Assembly (NCBI RefSeq): GCF_032911225.1
Contig: NZ_CP136600.1
Location: 2,170,001 to 2,234,000, forward strand
Direction of reading: 5' to 3'
Source: Thalassotalea fonticola
Lineage (GTDB): Bacteria > Pseudomonadota > Gammaproteobacteria > Enterobacterales > Alteromonadaceae
DNA length: 64,000 nucleotides
Made by a program: the position numbers and the translations under genes. Within the stretch, counting starts at the first letter, position 1. Each line of letters starts with the position of its first letter. The notes beneath the pieces were generated by a model, which was not told where the DNA came from, ran no database searches, and saw nothing but the letters and a program-made list of their open reading frames with translations. Positions 36,096-43,704 of this stretch are shown piece after piece.

Positions 36096-36437
36096 ATTAT
36101 TACCACAAAATGAATAACGGCTATACCAATGTGGGAAGCCAGATAAGCAATTAGCTACCTCTCCTAAACCGTGCCACATATAAAACCAATACACTGCAAA
36201 CCCGATAAAGCCTAAATACTGATACCAAGCATAAACTTTTAACTGTCTCGAAGGTATAGGGATAATCAATTCACGTTTAAAGCATTTAAGGTGAAGATAA
36301 TTCAAAGGTACGTAATACAGCTGATAAATAAAAGGAATGCCTAATAGTGCAAAAATAGCGTGATATATGGATAGGTAGAAACCTAACAAAAAAAAAGTAC
36401 AAATTAATAAACTATAGCGTGTCTTAGTAAACAGCAA
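36093..36437 (-). CDS. Small multi-pass membrane protein, unknown
   Basis: 114 residues with about three hydrophobic segments (L-L-I-C-T-F-F-L-L-G-F-Y, I-F-A-L-L-G-I-P-F-I-Y, Y-L-G-F-I-G-F-A-V-Y-W-F-Y). No family recognised. Begins at a TTG (36437) with GAGGGAA before it. The C-terminus (W-Y-S-R-Y-S-F-C-G-N-N) is not membrane. A Fur-like sequence lies about 20 bases upstream. It may be real; codon use looks normal, but no homologue is known to me. Confidence 0.5.
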   Translation of the reverse strand: MLFTKTRYSLLICTFFLLGFYLSIYHAIFALLGIPFIYQLYYVPLNYLHLKCFKRELIIPIPSRQLKVYAWYQYLGFIGFAVYWFYMWHGLGEVANCLSGFPHWYSRYSFCGNN

Positions 36438-36457
36438 CCTACTTCCCTCACCATATT

Positions 36458-36476
36458 ATTAATGAATATCATTACC
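36458..36476 (-). promoter_or_regulatory. Possible Fur-like box
   Basis: ATTAATGAATATCATTACC matches 14 of 19 positions of the Fur consensus and has the AATGAA-T-ATCATT arrangement. It lies just upstream of the small membrane protein gene. Iron control of that gene is a guess. Confidence 0.3.
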
Positions 36477-36530
36477 TTTAACGTTAGGAGAGTTTTATTG
36501 GCTTGTAAACTGTTTAAACGAAAGATTTTG

Positions 36531-36622
36531 ATACCGCTTTCAACATGGAAGTTGTGTATGCGATGATCACATATATGTGAAGGAATGGTCCTTGGAAATT
36601 CTAAGTTAATTCCTCTTTGAAT
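36531..36622. repeat. Palindromic intergenic repeat, copy B
   Basis: Contains AACATGGAAGTTGTG, a perfect TCACATATATGTGA palindrome at 36567-36580, and GGTCCTTGG. Followed by GAATCTACAAATCTAATACCA, which is repeated after copy C. Same family as copies A and C, tail differing (CTAAGTTAATTC). Confidence 0.75.
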
Positions 36623-36631
36623 CTACAAATC

Positions 36632-36724
36632 TAATACCATTTTCAACATGGAAGTTGTGTATGCCACGATCACATATATGTGAAGAAATGGTCCATGGTG
36701 ATTTGCATTAATTATTCCCTGAAT
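36632..36724. repeat. Palindromic intergenic repeat, copy C
   Basis: Near-identical to copy B over the first 55 bases: TTCAACATGGAAGTTGTGTATG, then the TCACATATATGTGA palindrome (36670-36683), then GGTCCATGGTGATTTGCAT. Its tail, CATTAATTATTCCCTGAATC, recurs in copy D. Confidence 0.8.
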
Positions 36725-36733
36725 CTACAAATC

Positions 36734-36774
36734 TAATACCATCCATGGTGATTTGCATTAATTATTCCCTGAAT
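36734..36774. repeat. Palindromic intergenic repeat, truncated copy D
   Basis: TAATACCA joined directly to CCATGGTGATTTGCATTAATTATTCCCTGAATC, i.e. the head and tail of copy C with the middle palindrome deleted. It shows that B to D arose by duplication and deletion of one unit. Confidence 0.75.
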
Positions 36775-36775
36775 C

Positions 36776-36804
36776 AAAAAAGCCCAATCATAAGATTGGG
36801 CTTT
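36776..36804 (-). terminator. Terminator of tRNA-Phe
   Basis: AAAGCCCAATC / GATTGGGCTTT stem (36779-36804, loop ATAA), followed on the minus strand by six T (36776-36781). It lies eight bases beyond the tRNA 3' end. Confidence 0.9.
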
Positions 36805-36811
36805 CGAAATA

Positions 36812-36887
36812 TGGTGCCCCGACCCGGATTTGAACCAGGGACACGCGGATTTTCAATCCGCTGCTCTACCAACTGAGCTATCGGGGC
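36812..36887 (-). tRNA. tRNA-Phe (GAA)
   Basis: 76 bases on the minus strand. Seven-pair acceptor stem GCCCCGA / TCGGGGC, encoded CCA end, D-loop AGCTCAGTTGGTAGAG, anticodon stem-loop GCGGATTGAAAATCCGC with anticodon GAA, variable loop GTGTC, T-loop TTCAAAT. All tertiary positions look normal. Single tRNA, not in a cluster. Confidence 0.97.
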
Positions 36888-36925
36888 GTTCAATTAAAGA
36901 AGAAATCTTTTCTTGAAGAGCGCGT

Positions 36926-36954
36926 ATAATATAGCGCATTTCGCTGCTTATCAA
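36926..36954 (-). promoter_or_regulatory. tRNA-Phe promoter
   Basis: Minus strand: TTGATA (plus 36949-36954) and TATTAT (plus 36926-36931) with a 17-base spacer, each one mismatch from the sigma-70 consensus, followed by a GC-rich discriminator (ACGCGC) as found at stringently controlled stable-RNA promoters. Confidence 0.75.
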
Positions 36955-37043
36955 CTAATTTTTAGATAATAATTTTTGCTTGCTCATAATTCAAACAAAG
37001 CGTTGTAAGATTGGTCGATTTAATTAATCTAGTTGAGGCAGAG

Positions 37044-37361
37044 TTATAATTCAAAGTCGCCAAAATCATCTTCATCAATGGCATTGCAAATTCGATTATC
37101 TGGTTGGGGATCTAGTAAAGATGGCTGGTCGATAACAGGTTCGGCCTCTTCAACTTTAGGTTTACTTGGAGAAGTTCGGCGTTTTTCACGTTGTAAACAG
37201 AGTTTGATCACCCGTTGCTTTTCTGAATTATTCAACTCTTTCCAGCCAAAACGCTCGTCTCTGGTACGAAAACAGCCCTGACAATATCCTTTGTCATCTG
37301 ATTTACATACGCCTCGACATGGGCTTGGAATATCGAAAAAATCGAGTTGCAGATCTTGCAT
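37044..37361 (-). CDS. DUF1289 cysteine-motif protein
   Basis: 105 residues. The DUF1289 module lies at 14-50: C15-R-G-V-C19, G-Y-C27-Q-G-C30-F-R-T, four cysteines that look like a small metal or Fe-S site, then E-R-F-G-W-K and helix. The C-terminal 45 residues are acidic/proline rich and probably disordered. Family function unknown. Single gene. Confidence 0.82.
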   Translation of the reverse strand: MQDLQLDFFDIPSPCRGVCKSDDKGYCQGCFRTRDERFGWKELNNSEKQRVIKLCLQREKRRTSPSKPKVEEAEPVIDQPSLLDPQPDNRICNAIDEDDFGDFEL

Positions 37362-37427
37362 TAATAACCTTTACTACTCATCAGTTAGATTCGCCTACTT
37401 CTTAATATAAGTATAGGAGATCTTTCA

Positions 37428-37652
37428 ATGTACTTTTTATTAAGCAATTATGCAAACACCTGGTTATACCAAGTCCGACAATTTATTGACCATTTAGCGA
37501 GAATTAAAAGGTTTATGTACAAGACATTGATTGCAGAGAAGGGTTGCTCCCTTGTCAAAATCAATAACGCAGTAGATGAGCCTTTTAAACTCGCCCTTAG
37601 GGAGCATGAAAGAGATGAGATAACTGCCCCAAATATATTTTATATAGAATGA
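37428..37652 (+). CDS. Unknown small protein
   Basis: 74-residue open frame with a good ribosome site (AGGAG, eight bases before the ATG). No family or motif recognised; an aromatic-rich N-terminus (Y-F-L-L-S-N-Y-A-N-T-W-L-Y) and charged C-terminal half. It could be a chance frame, so doubtful. Confidence 0.3.
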   Translation: MYFLLSNYANTWLYQVRQFIDHLARIKRFMYKTLIAEKGCSLVKINNAVDEPFKLALREHERDEITAPNIFYIE

Positions 37653-37753
37653 CTATATCAAAACATATTTAGGTTGTTCTCCCCCCTCTTGCACAGCTCT
37701 AAATTGACCAAAAAATTATCGGAGTTGATATCATACCAAACGTATTAGCACAT

Positions 37754-37787
37754 AAAAAAAGTCAGGGTTATAAAACACTGACTTTTT
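37754..37787 (-). terminator. Terminator of the SulP gene
   Basis: Stem AAAAAGTCAG (37756-37765) / CTGACTTTTT (37778-37787), with A7 on the plus side giving a T run for the minus strand. It is about 50 bases past the SulP stop. Confidence 0.82.
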
Positions 37788-37837
37788 AAAAGCGGTCAAC
37801 CAATACAAGGTTGTGCAAACAAGTTGTTTAGAAGCTA

Positions 37838-39394
37838 TTAATCCAGCTTATCTGAAGCTACATGATAGCTCGGGTCTTCAATATAGTTCACTTCTACCAA
37901 GTCCCCAGCTTTCGTTAATAAAGTTTTACATTCAGGGCTCAAATGGCGTAAGTGTAAGGTTTTACCTCTACTCTTAAAGCGTTCAGCTAACGTATCAATG
38001 GCTTCCAGCGCAGAGTGATCGGCAACACGAGAGTTTTTAAATTCGACAATGACGTCTTTACTGTCGTCATCAAAATTAAACTGCTCTAAGAAACTTGAAA
38101 TAGCACCAAAAAACAATGGGCCGTTAACGTCGTATACGGTCCAACCATTTTCATCGGTTGAGCGGTTTACAACAACGTGTTTGGCATGCTGCCAGGCAAA
38201 TACTAATGCTGACACAATCACACCAACAATTACGGCTACGGCTAAATCAGAAATAACGGTAACCCCAGAAACCAGCACGATAACAAAAGCATCGGCTTTT
38301 GGAATTTTGCGCATGATTCTAAAGCTAGACCACTCAAAAGTACCGATTACGACAATAAACATCACCCCAACCAGTGCCGCTAATGGGATTATTTCAATTA
38401 AACCAGAGGCAAATAGAATAAAGCCTAATAATGCCAATGCCGCAGTTATACCTGATGCTCGGCCACGACCACCAGAATTAACATTGATCATAGATTGACC
38501 AATCATCGCACAACCGCCCATACCACCAAAGAAGCCGTTTACTGTGTTTGCCGCACCTTGCGCCACACACTCACGGTTTGCCTGACCGTGAGTTTCAGTT
38601 AATTCATCTATCAAGCTTAAAGTTAATAGCGACTCAATTAAACCAATGGCTGCTAATACTAACGCAAATGGTAAAATGATCATTAACGTTTCCAGGTTAA
38701 ATGGCACGGCAGGAATAGCAAAAGTAGGTAAACCACCCGCTAAGGTACTACTGGCATCGCCAGTCATATCACGTACATAATCAATAACCGTACGTGCTTC
38801 TAAATCAGTAAATAACACAATCGCGGTAACCACAATAATGGCTACTAATGACGATGGCACTGCTTTGGTTAATTTAGGTAAAAAGTGGATTATTGCCATG
38901 GTCAATACAATCAAGCCAGCCATAGTATATAACGCGCCACCTGTCATCCATTCAAGCTCGCCGGCAGCATTGGTGACTTTAAACTGTCCCAGTTGTGCTA
39001 AAAAGATCACAATCGCCAAACCGTTTACAAAACCAAGCATTACCGGATGTGGTACTAAGCGGATAAATTTCCCTAACTTAAAGATACCGGCGAATATTTG
39101 AATGACACCGGTGAGCAGCACTGCAGCAAACAAGTACTGCACCCCATGTAATGCAACTAAACTCACCATAACTACGGCCATAGCACCAGTTGCACCAGAA
39201 ATCATTCCTGGACGTCCACCGAAGGCAGAGGTAATTAAACCCACCATAAAAGCAGCATATAAACCCACTAAAGGATCAACGCCAGCAACAAAGGCAAAGG
39301 CCACAGCTTCTGGTACGAGTGCTAAAGCAACAGTTAAACCTGATAAAACATCATTTTTCAAGCTTGTTACTTTACTTGCATGTAATTCAAACAT
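37838..39394 (-). CDS. SulP-family inorganic anion transporter with STAS domain
   Basis: 518 residues. Residues 1 to about 400 are a 10-14 helix SulP transporter with the N-terminal region [15 protein letters not shown] and V-G-L-Y-A-A-F. Residues about 410-510 form a cytoplasmic STAS domain. Sulfate, or bicarbonate as in the BicA subgroup, are the leading substrates; the compact form is compatible with BicA-like bicarbonate uptake but does not prove it. Single gene with its own terminator. Confidence 0.85.
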   Translation of the reverse strand: MFELHASKVTSLKNDVLSGLTVALALVPEAVAFAFVAGVDPLVGLYAAFMVGLITSAFGGRPGMISGATGAMAVVMVSLVALHGVQYLFAAVLLTGVIQIFAGIFKLGKFIRLVPHPVMLGFVNGLAIVIFLAQLGQFKVTNAAGELEWMTGGALYTMAGLIVLTMAIIHFLPKLTKAVPSSLVAIIVVTAIVLFTDLEARTVIDYVRDMTGDASSTLAGGLPTFAIPAVPFNLETLMIILPFALVLAAIGLIESLLTLSLIDELTETHGQANRECVAQGAANTVNGFFGGMGGCAMIGQSMINVNSGGRGRASGITAALALLGFILFASGLIEIIPLAALVGVMFIVVIGTFEWSSFRIMRKIPKADAFVIVLVSGVTVISDLAVAVIVGVIVSALVFAWQHAKHVVVNRSTDENGWTVYDVNGPLFFGAISSFLEQFNFDDDSKDVIVEFKNSRVADHSALEAIDTLAERFKSRGKTLHLRHLSPECKTLLTKAGDLVEVNYIEDPSYHVASDKLD

Positions 39395-39563
39395 TATAAA
39401 CTCACGGTAGTGAAAGTAGGTATTAAGACCATAAATATAGCCTTAAAACAGTAGGATGAGTAAAAATCTGCGCTATCACAGCAAGTTAATACAGATAAGT
39501 ATTAAAGTTTTTACTCAAAAATTAGTGGCGAGATGTTAAAGATTAATGACGATATTGTCAATA

Positions 39564-39599
39564 AATGAGCTGAATATGTGACTTTTTTTCAGCTCATTA
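39564..39599. terminator. Hairpin after hemH
   Basis: AATGAGCTGAA (39564-39574) / TTCAGCTCATT (39588-39598), 11 pairs, 13-base loop with a T run in the loop. Sits about 40 bases past the hemH stop. A likely end signal, weak because the T run is not after the stem. Confidence 0.5.
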
Positions 39600-39639
39600 A
39601 GATATTTTGACAGTTTTTTAGGTGGGCAACAAAAGCTTA

Positions 39640-40683
39640 TTATAAATGCGGTTTTATCAAGTCAACAATTGCACAAATATGATCATCCCTTTCGTTCAGT
39701 GCTTTTATATAATCAAATTGCTCACCGCCTGCATCAGTAAACACGTTTCGGCTTTCAACTTCTAACTCTTCGAGCGTTTCCAGGCAATCAACACTAAAAG
39801 CAGGGCTGATCACTGCTACCTTTTTAATACCCTGCTCAGCAAATTCGCGTAAACAAGTATCAGTATAGGGCTTTAACCATTCGGCCTTGCCAAACCTTGA
39901 TTGGAAACTTAATTGGTAATCGCTATCTGTCAGCCCTAATTTATCAATTACTAAACGTGTTGTTTTATGACAAAAGCAATAATAAGGATCACCATTAGTA
40001 TGAAATAACTTTGGCATGCCGTGATATGAAAATAACAGTTTTTCAGGCTTGCCATGTTCTTTAAAGTGCTCGCTAATACTGCTTGCCAAGGCATTTATAT
40101 AACCGGGATGGTCATGATAGCTGGAAATAAAATGGAGGGAAGGTACCCAACGCCATTGTTGAATTTCTTTGGTAATGGCATCAAAGGTAGAGCCAGTAGT
40201 TGGTCCTGCATATTGCGGATAAAGCGGTAAAACTATAATTTTACTTATGCCCTTTGCTTGCATATTTTTAAGTGCTTGGTCGATACCTGGGTTACCATAA
40301 CGCATAGCAATAACAACCTCGACTTCATCGCCATATTGCTCAGCTATTAGAGCCGCAACTTTAACTTGCTGTGCTTGGCTTATCGTTAGCAAAGGAGAAC
40401 CCTGCTCGGTCCAAATACTTTCATACAACTTTGCTGATTTTGCCGGCCGAATGCGTAAAATAATGCAGTGTAATATGATCATCCAGATAAATTTTGGAAT
40501 TTCAACCACACGCGGATCTGACAAAAACTCACGTAAATAGCTACGTAACTCACTTGTTGTGGGTGCATCAGGAGTTCCAAGGTTACAAAGTAATACCCCG
40601 GTTTTAACCGTACCAGTATCTGCTGGCCCTTTTTTGATATTGCTGTTATGTAAATTTTTATTATTAGCAGAAAAGCGTGACAT
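39640..40683 (-). CDS. hemH: Ferrochelatase
   Basis: 347 residues; inserts iron into protoporphyrin IX, the last step of protohaem synthesis. Present: L-L-C-N-L-G-T-P near the start, P-L-Y-P-Q-Y-A, the family S-Y-H-G-M-P signature and the metal/proton-handling histidine in S-S-Y-H-D-H-P-G-Y. Downstream element C-L-E-T-L-E-E carries the conserved acidic residues. First about 20 residues are a variable basic extension. It follows the peroxidase gene by 11 bases; haem and peroxide defence are thus co-transcribed. Confidence 0.95.
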   Translation of the reverse strand: MSRFSANNKNLHNSNIKKGPADTGTVKTGVLLCNLGTPDAPTTSELRSYLREFLSDPRVVEIPKFIWMIILHCIILRIRPAKSAKLYESIWTEQGSPLLTISQAQQVKVAALIAEQYGDEVEVVIAMRYGNPGIDQALKNMQAKGISKIIVLPLYPQYAGPTTGSTFDAITKEIQQWRWVPSLHFISSYHDHPGYINALASSISEHFKEHGKPEKLLFSYHGMPKLFHTNGDPYYCFCHKTTRLVIDKLGLTDSDYQLSFQSRFGKAEWLKPYTDTCLREFAEQGIKKVAVISPAFSVDCLETLEELEVESRNVFTDAGGEQFDYIKALNERDDHICAIVDLIKPHL

Positions 40684-40694
40684 TAATTTTCTCT

Positions 40695-41306
40695 TTATGA
40701 TGCACTATCAACAAGCAATTGAGCTTCAATGGCTTTTATTAAACGTTCAGATTGCGGTTCTGTTTTTGAGTTAAAGCGTTGGATACTTTTGCCGTCGCTA
40801 CTAACCAAATATTTATAAAAATTCCAATATGGAGAAGCGGTTTTCTCACCTAAATGGGCAAATATCGGATGCGCATCACTACCACGAACTTCAATGGTAT
40901 TAAACATAGGAAACGTCACACCATAATTTACAAAACATACTTTTGCGGTGTCTTTTTCAAGATCTTCCTCTTGAAAAAAATTATCGGACGGGAAGCCCAA
41001 AATAACTAGACCTTGCTCTTTATAGTCTTGATATAAGGCTTCAAGTGCTTTGAATTGTGGGGTGAAACCACAATTGCTTGCGGTGTTAACAATCAATAAT
41101 GTTTTTCCCTGAAATTGCTGACAAATATCTATTGTCTGCTTGGAGTTAAGCTTACGTATTGTATGATTTAAAAATTCAGGACACTGTGTTGAAACTAAAG
41201 CTTGCTCAGCAGTTTTGTTTGCCCCATCTTTATCGGTCAGAACTTGTTGAGCAAGCGCAGTAAAACTTAAGCTTGATGTTAATATTAATGCTATAAATTT
41301 ATTCAT
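40695..41306 (-). CDS. Exported glutathione peroxidase-like thiol peroxidase
   Basis: 203 residues with a signal peptide (A-L-I-L-T-S-S-L-S-F-T-A-L-A). The peroxidatic residue is a cysteine, C79 in V-N-T-A-S-N-C-G-F-T-P-Q, so it is a Cys-type (thioredoxin-like) peroxidase and not a selenoprotein. Downstream K-F/W-N-F-Y-K-Y-L and the glutamine region fit the GPX fold. The periplasmic location is unusual but found in Alteromonadales. Upstream partner of hemH in a two-gene unit. Confidence 0.85.
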   Translation of the reverse strand: MNKFIALILTSSLSFTALAQQVLTDKDGANKTAEQALVSTQCPEFLNHTIRKLNSKQTIDICQQFQGKTLLIVNTASNCGFTPQFKALEALYQDYKEQGLVILGFPSDNFFQEEDLEKDTAKVCFVNYGVTFPMFNTIEVRGSDAHPIFAHLGEKTASPYWNFYKYLVSSDGKSIQRFNSKTEPQSERLIKAIEAQLLVDSAS

Positions 41307-41360
41307 CTAATATCTCAATTTGAGTCAGTAAATAATCGTATTTTAATTAAGACTATCTTA

Positions 41361-42647
41361 TTACTGCACGACTGTATCGATTACTATGTTCATCTCAACA
41401 GCAGACTTTAACACTACGTTATTAATTTCACCTTTATAGTCACCTGGTTTCATTCCTGGAGTGCCAGAATGCGAAACTACAGCATAAACATTGACAACTT
41501 CTGTTGATGATAAGTTCATTTGCGGGCTCATCGCTTTACTGTTATCTAAAGTAACAGATAAAGGTAAATCACTGGCTTTTAATTTTACTGCCGCCAGCGG
41601 CATTCTGGAGCCATTTGCGGCAGTAGCATAAATAAATACAGTTTTATCTGCACCTTTGCTTATTTCAGCAAACATTTGGCTTGAAAAGCTGACGTTTAAT
41701 TTAAAGCTTGGTCCAGATGTACTTGCTTGTTGTTCAGGAGTTTCTGAAGATTGCGCCACTTCAGGGTGGTCGTGCCCTTCATGCCCAGTTAATCCTGCTT
41801 TATTATGTGCTTCATTGATTGCATCTAACAATGGCTGGGTGTTTTCTCCAGCCCCACCATTATCAATTATTTTTTGCCATGAACTTGCTGCCTGCACATA
41901 ACGCTCATTTAAATAATGATCCATACCGATTAACATTAATGTTGTTGCATCATAAGGGTCTAGCATTAACGCTTTATCTAATAAGCTATCAATCTGCTCA
42001 TTTCTTTGCTGCTTGTTTTTGTAATACATTGACTGAGCTTGCAGCGCTAGAACATCAGCCTGCTCACCTTCAATCTCATTTACTTTGCCAAAGGCAACGA
42101 ACGCGCTATCAAATTCTCCTACCTGGGTAAGTATTTGTCCCATTTGAAACCAAGCATCGGCATTTTTAGGATTATCTTGTACTTCTTTGTGCAGGTTTTT
42201 AAGTTGCGCAATAACGACTTCGGCTTGTGATTGTTCACCTTGAGGATGATTTACAGGTTGACTCGCTCTTAACTCAACCGCTTCATAAGCGCCATGCTGA
42301 ATATAATATGTCGCTGAAAAAGCAACGATAAAGACGGTTATAATTGCCGGCCAAAAGAAAGACGTAGCTTTATCTTTTGCTTGCTCTTCTTTTACAGTGG
42401 CATTCATATCTAGCAACAAGCTGTGATCAAGTTCTTCTTTTAAAAAATCAAAATTTTCTTGATCGACACCACCTTCAGCCAGATCTTTTTCAAGTTCGGC
42501 TAAGTGTTCATGATAAAGGTCTTTATTAGTTTGACCTCGCATATTGCTTTGATCTGCACTGTACAGTGAGTTTTTGAAGAAGTGCTGCCAAATAATAGCT
42601 GCTGCAACAATAAGTAGCAAAGCTGTAATAATCCAGAGTGTCATCAT
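41361..42647 (-). CDS. ccmI: Cytochrome c maturation protein CcmI
   Basis: 428 residues. Two N-terminal membrane segments (residues 3-20 and about 95-115) with a cytoplasmic loop between them, then TPR repeats of the apocytochrome-binding domain (around 145-260), and a C-terminal domain (about 320-425). CcmI presents apocytochrome c to CcmF/H. Last gene of the ccmFGHI unit. Confidence 0.88.
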   Translation of the reverse strand: MMTLWIITALLLIVAAAIIWQHFFKNSLYSADQSNMRGQTNKDLYHEHLAELEKDLAEGGVDQENFDFLKEELDHSLLLDMNATVKEEQAKDKATSFFWPAIITVFIVAFSATYYIQHGAYEAVELRASQPVNHPQGEQSQAEVVIAQLKNLHKEVQDNPKNADAWFQMGQILTQVGEFDSAFVAFGKVNEIEGEQADVLALQAQSMYYKNKQQRNEQIDSLLDKALMLDPYDATTLMLIGMDHYLNERYVQAASSWQKIIDNGGAGENTQPLLDAINEAHNKAGLTGHEGHDHPEVAQSSETPEQQASTSGPSFKLNVSFSSQMFAEISKGADKTVFIYATAANGSRMPLAAVKLKASDLPLSVTLDNSKAMSPQMNLSSTEVVNVYAVVSHSGTPGMKPGDYKGEINNVVLKSAVEMNIVIDTVVQ

Positions 42648-42689
42648 AATAACTGTTTCTTTCCTGAGGTATTAATTAGTTAATACTAA

Positions 42690-43151
42690 TTAATCTTTTA
42701 AAATTGATTTTAATTGTTGTTTTTGCTCTTCAGATAAATGTTCTGGTTTGTCATCTTTTCTGCGCACAAACATAAACACCACAAAACCACCGATCAAAAC
42801 AAATACGATCGGTCCAAACCATAACGCATAAGTTAATGAACTTACTCTTGGGCGATACAAGACAAATTCTCCGTAGCGTTCAACCATAAAGGTCATAATT
42901 TCGCCATCGGAACGACCATCCATAAGCATGTCATATACTTCTTTTCGAAGGTCTTGTGAGATTGGTGAATTGGAATCAGCCAAGTTTTGATTTTGACATT
43001 TTGGACATCGCAGTTCATAAGTGAGCTCTGCAAATCGTTTTTTAGTTACTTCATCTGGAAAAGTATAAGTATCTATTGGACCGGCAAGCACAGAAAAAGC
43101 CAATAGACACGAAATTGTCATTGTTGAAATAAATGATATCAATTTAGACAT
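42690..43151 (-). CDS. ccmH: Cytochrome c maturation protein CcmH
   Basis: 153 residues. Signal peptide to about A24, then the L-R-C-P-K-C-Q-N-Q-N redox motif of CcmH (C49 and C52), a membrane helix near 105-130 and a lysine-rich cytoplasmic tail. Reduces the apocytochrome thiols. The start follows the ccmG stop with a one-base gap. Confidence 0.93.
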   Translation of the reverse strand: MSKLISFISTMTISCLLAFSVLAGPIDTYTFPDEVTKKRFAELTYELRCPKCQNQNLADSNSPISQDLRKEVYDMLMDGRSDGEIMTFMVERYGEFVLYRPRVSSLTYALWFGPIVFVLIGGFVVFMFVRRKDDKPEHLSEEQKQQLKSILKD

Positions 43152-43152
43152 A

Positions 43153-43701
43153 CTATTTACCCTCTGCCATTTCAGTTTCGATGGTATTAATTAATGGTAA
43201 AAATTCACGTTGCCAGACTCGCGGCTCAAGAACACCGGCAAAACGTTTTCTGATCACGTCTTTATGGTCAACGACAAATGTTTCAGGGGCGCCAAATACC
43301 CCAAGGTTTAACCCTAAGCGGCCAATATCATCAAAAATAGAAAATTGATAAGGATCTTGATAATATTTAAGCCACTTTTTAGCCTCAACACGCTCATCTT
43401 TATAGTTAATGCCATATAAACTAAATCGCTCGTCCTTGCTTAACTTTACTAAGAACGGGTGCTCAACTTTACAAGATGGGCACCAGGTTGCCCAAACATT
43501 AACGAGTTTTATGCCTGGCTTAAAATCTGCCTTGCTTAAAGTTTGTTGCGGTTCAGTCAAGCGCGTTAAGCTAAACTCAGGAAACGTTTTGCCAACCAAC
43601 GCCGAAGGCATTGCTTGTGGGTTTAAAAACAAACCGCGGTATAACAATACCCCCAACAGTAAAAATAATACTAACGGTATTAAACGAATTAATATTTTCA
43701 T
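43153..43701 (-). CDS. ccmG: Thiol:disulfide interchange protein CcmG/DsbE
   Basis: 182 residues from the ATG at 43701 (a TTG one codon earlier is also open). Membrane anchor to about residue 27, then a thioredoxin fold with the W-A-T-W-C-P-S-C-K active site and a cis-proline region G-A-P-E-T-F. Keeps apocytochrome c cysteines reduced. Starts four bases after the ccmF stop. Confidence 0.93.
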   Translation of the reverse strand: MKILIRLIPLVLFLLLGVLLYRGLFLNPQAMPSALVGKTFPEFSLTRLTEPQQTLSKADFKPGIKLVNVWATWCPSCKVEHPFLVKLSKDERFSLYGINYKDERVEAKKWLKYYQDPYQFSIFDDIGRLGLNLGVFGAPETFVVDHKDVIRKRFAGVLEPRVWQREFLPLINTIETEMAEGK

Positions 43702-43704
43702 CAA

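Noticed and set aside
36531..36887. tRNA-Phe with repeats as a phage or island attachment site
   Set aside because: No integrase, no direct repeat of the tRNA end, and flanking genes are ordinary.
38049..39410. Three plus-strand frames opposite the SulP gene
   Set aside because: All antisense to a conserved transporter, composition of Thr/Ala/Pro repeats typical of shadows.
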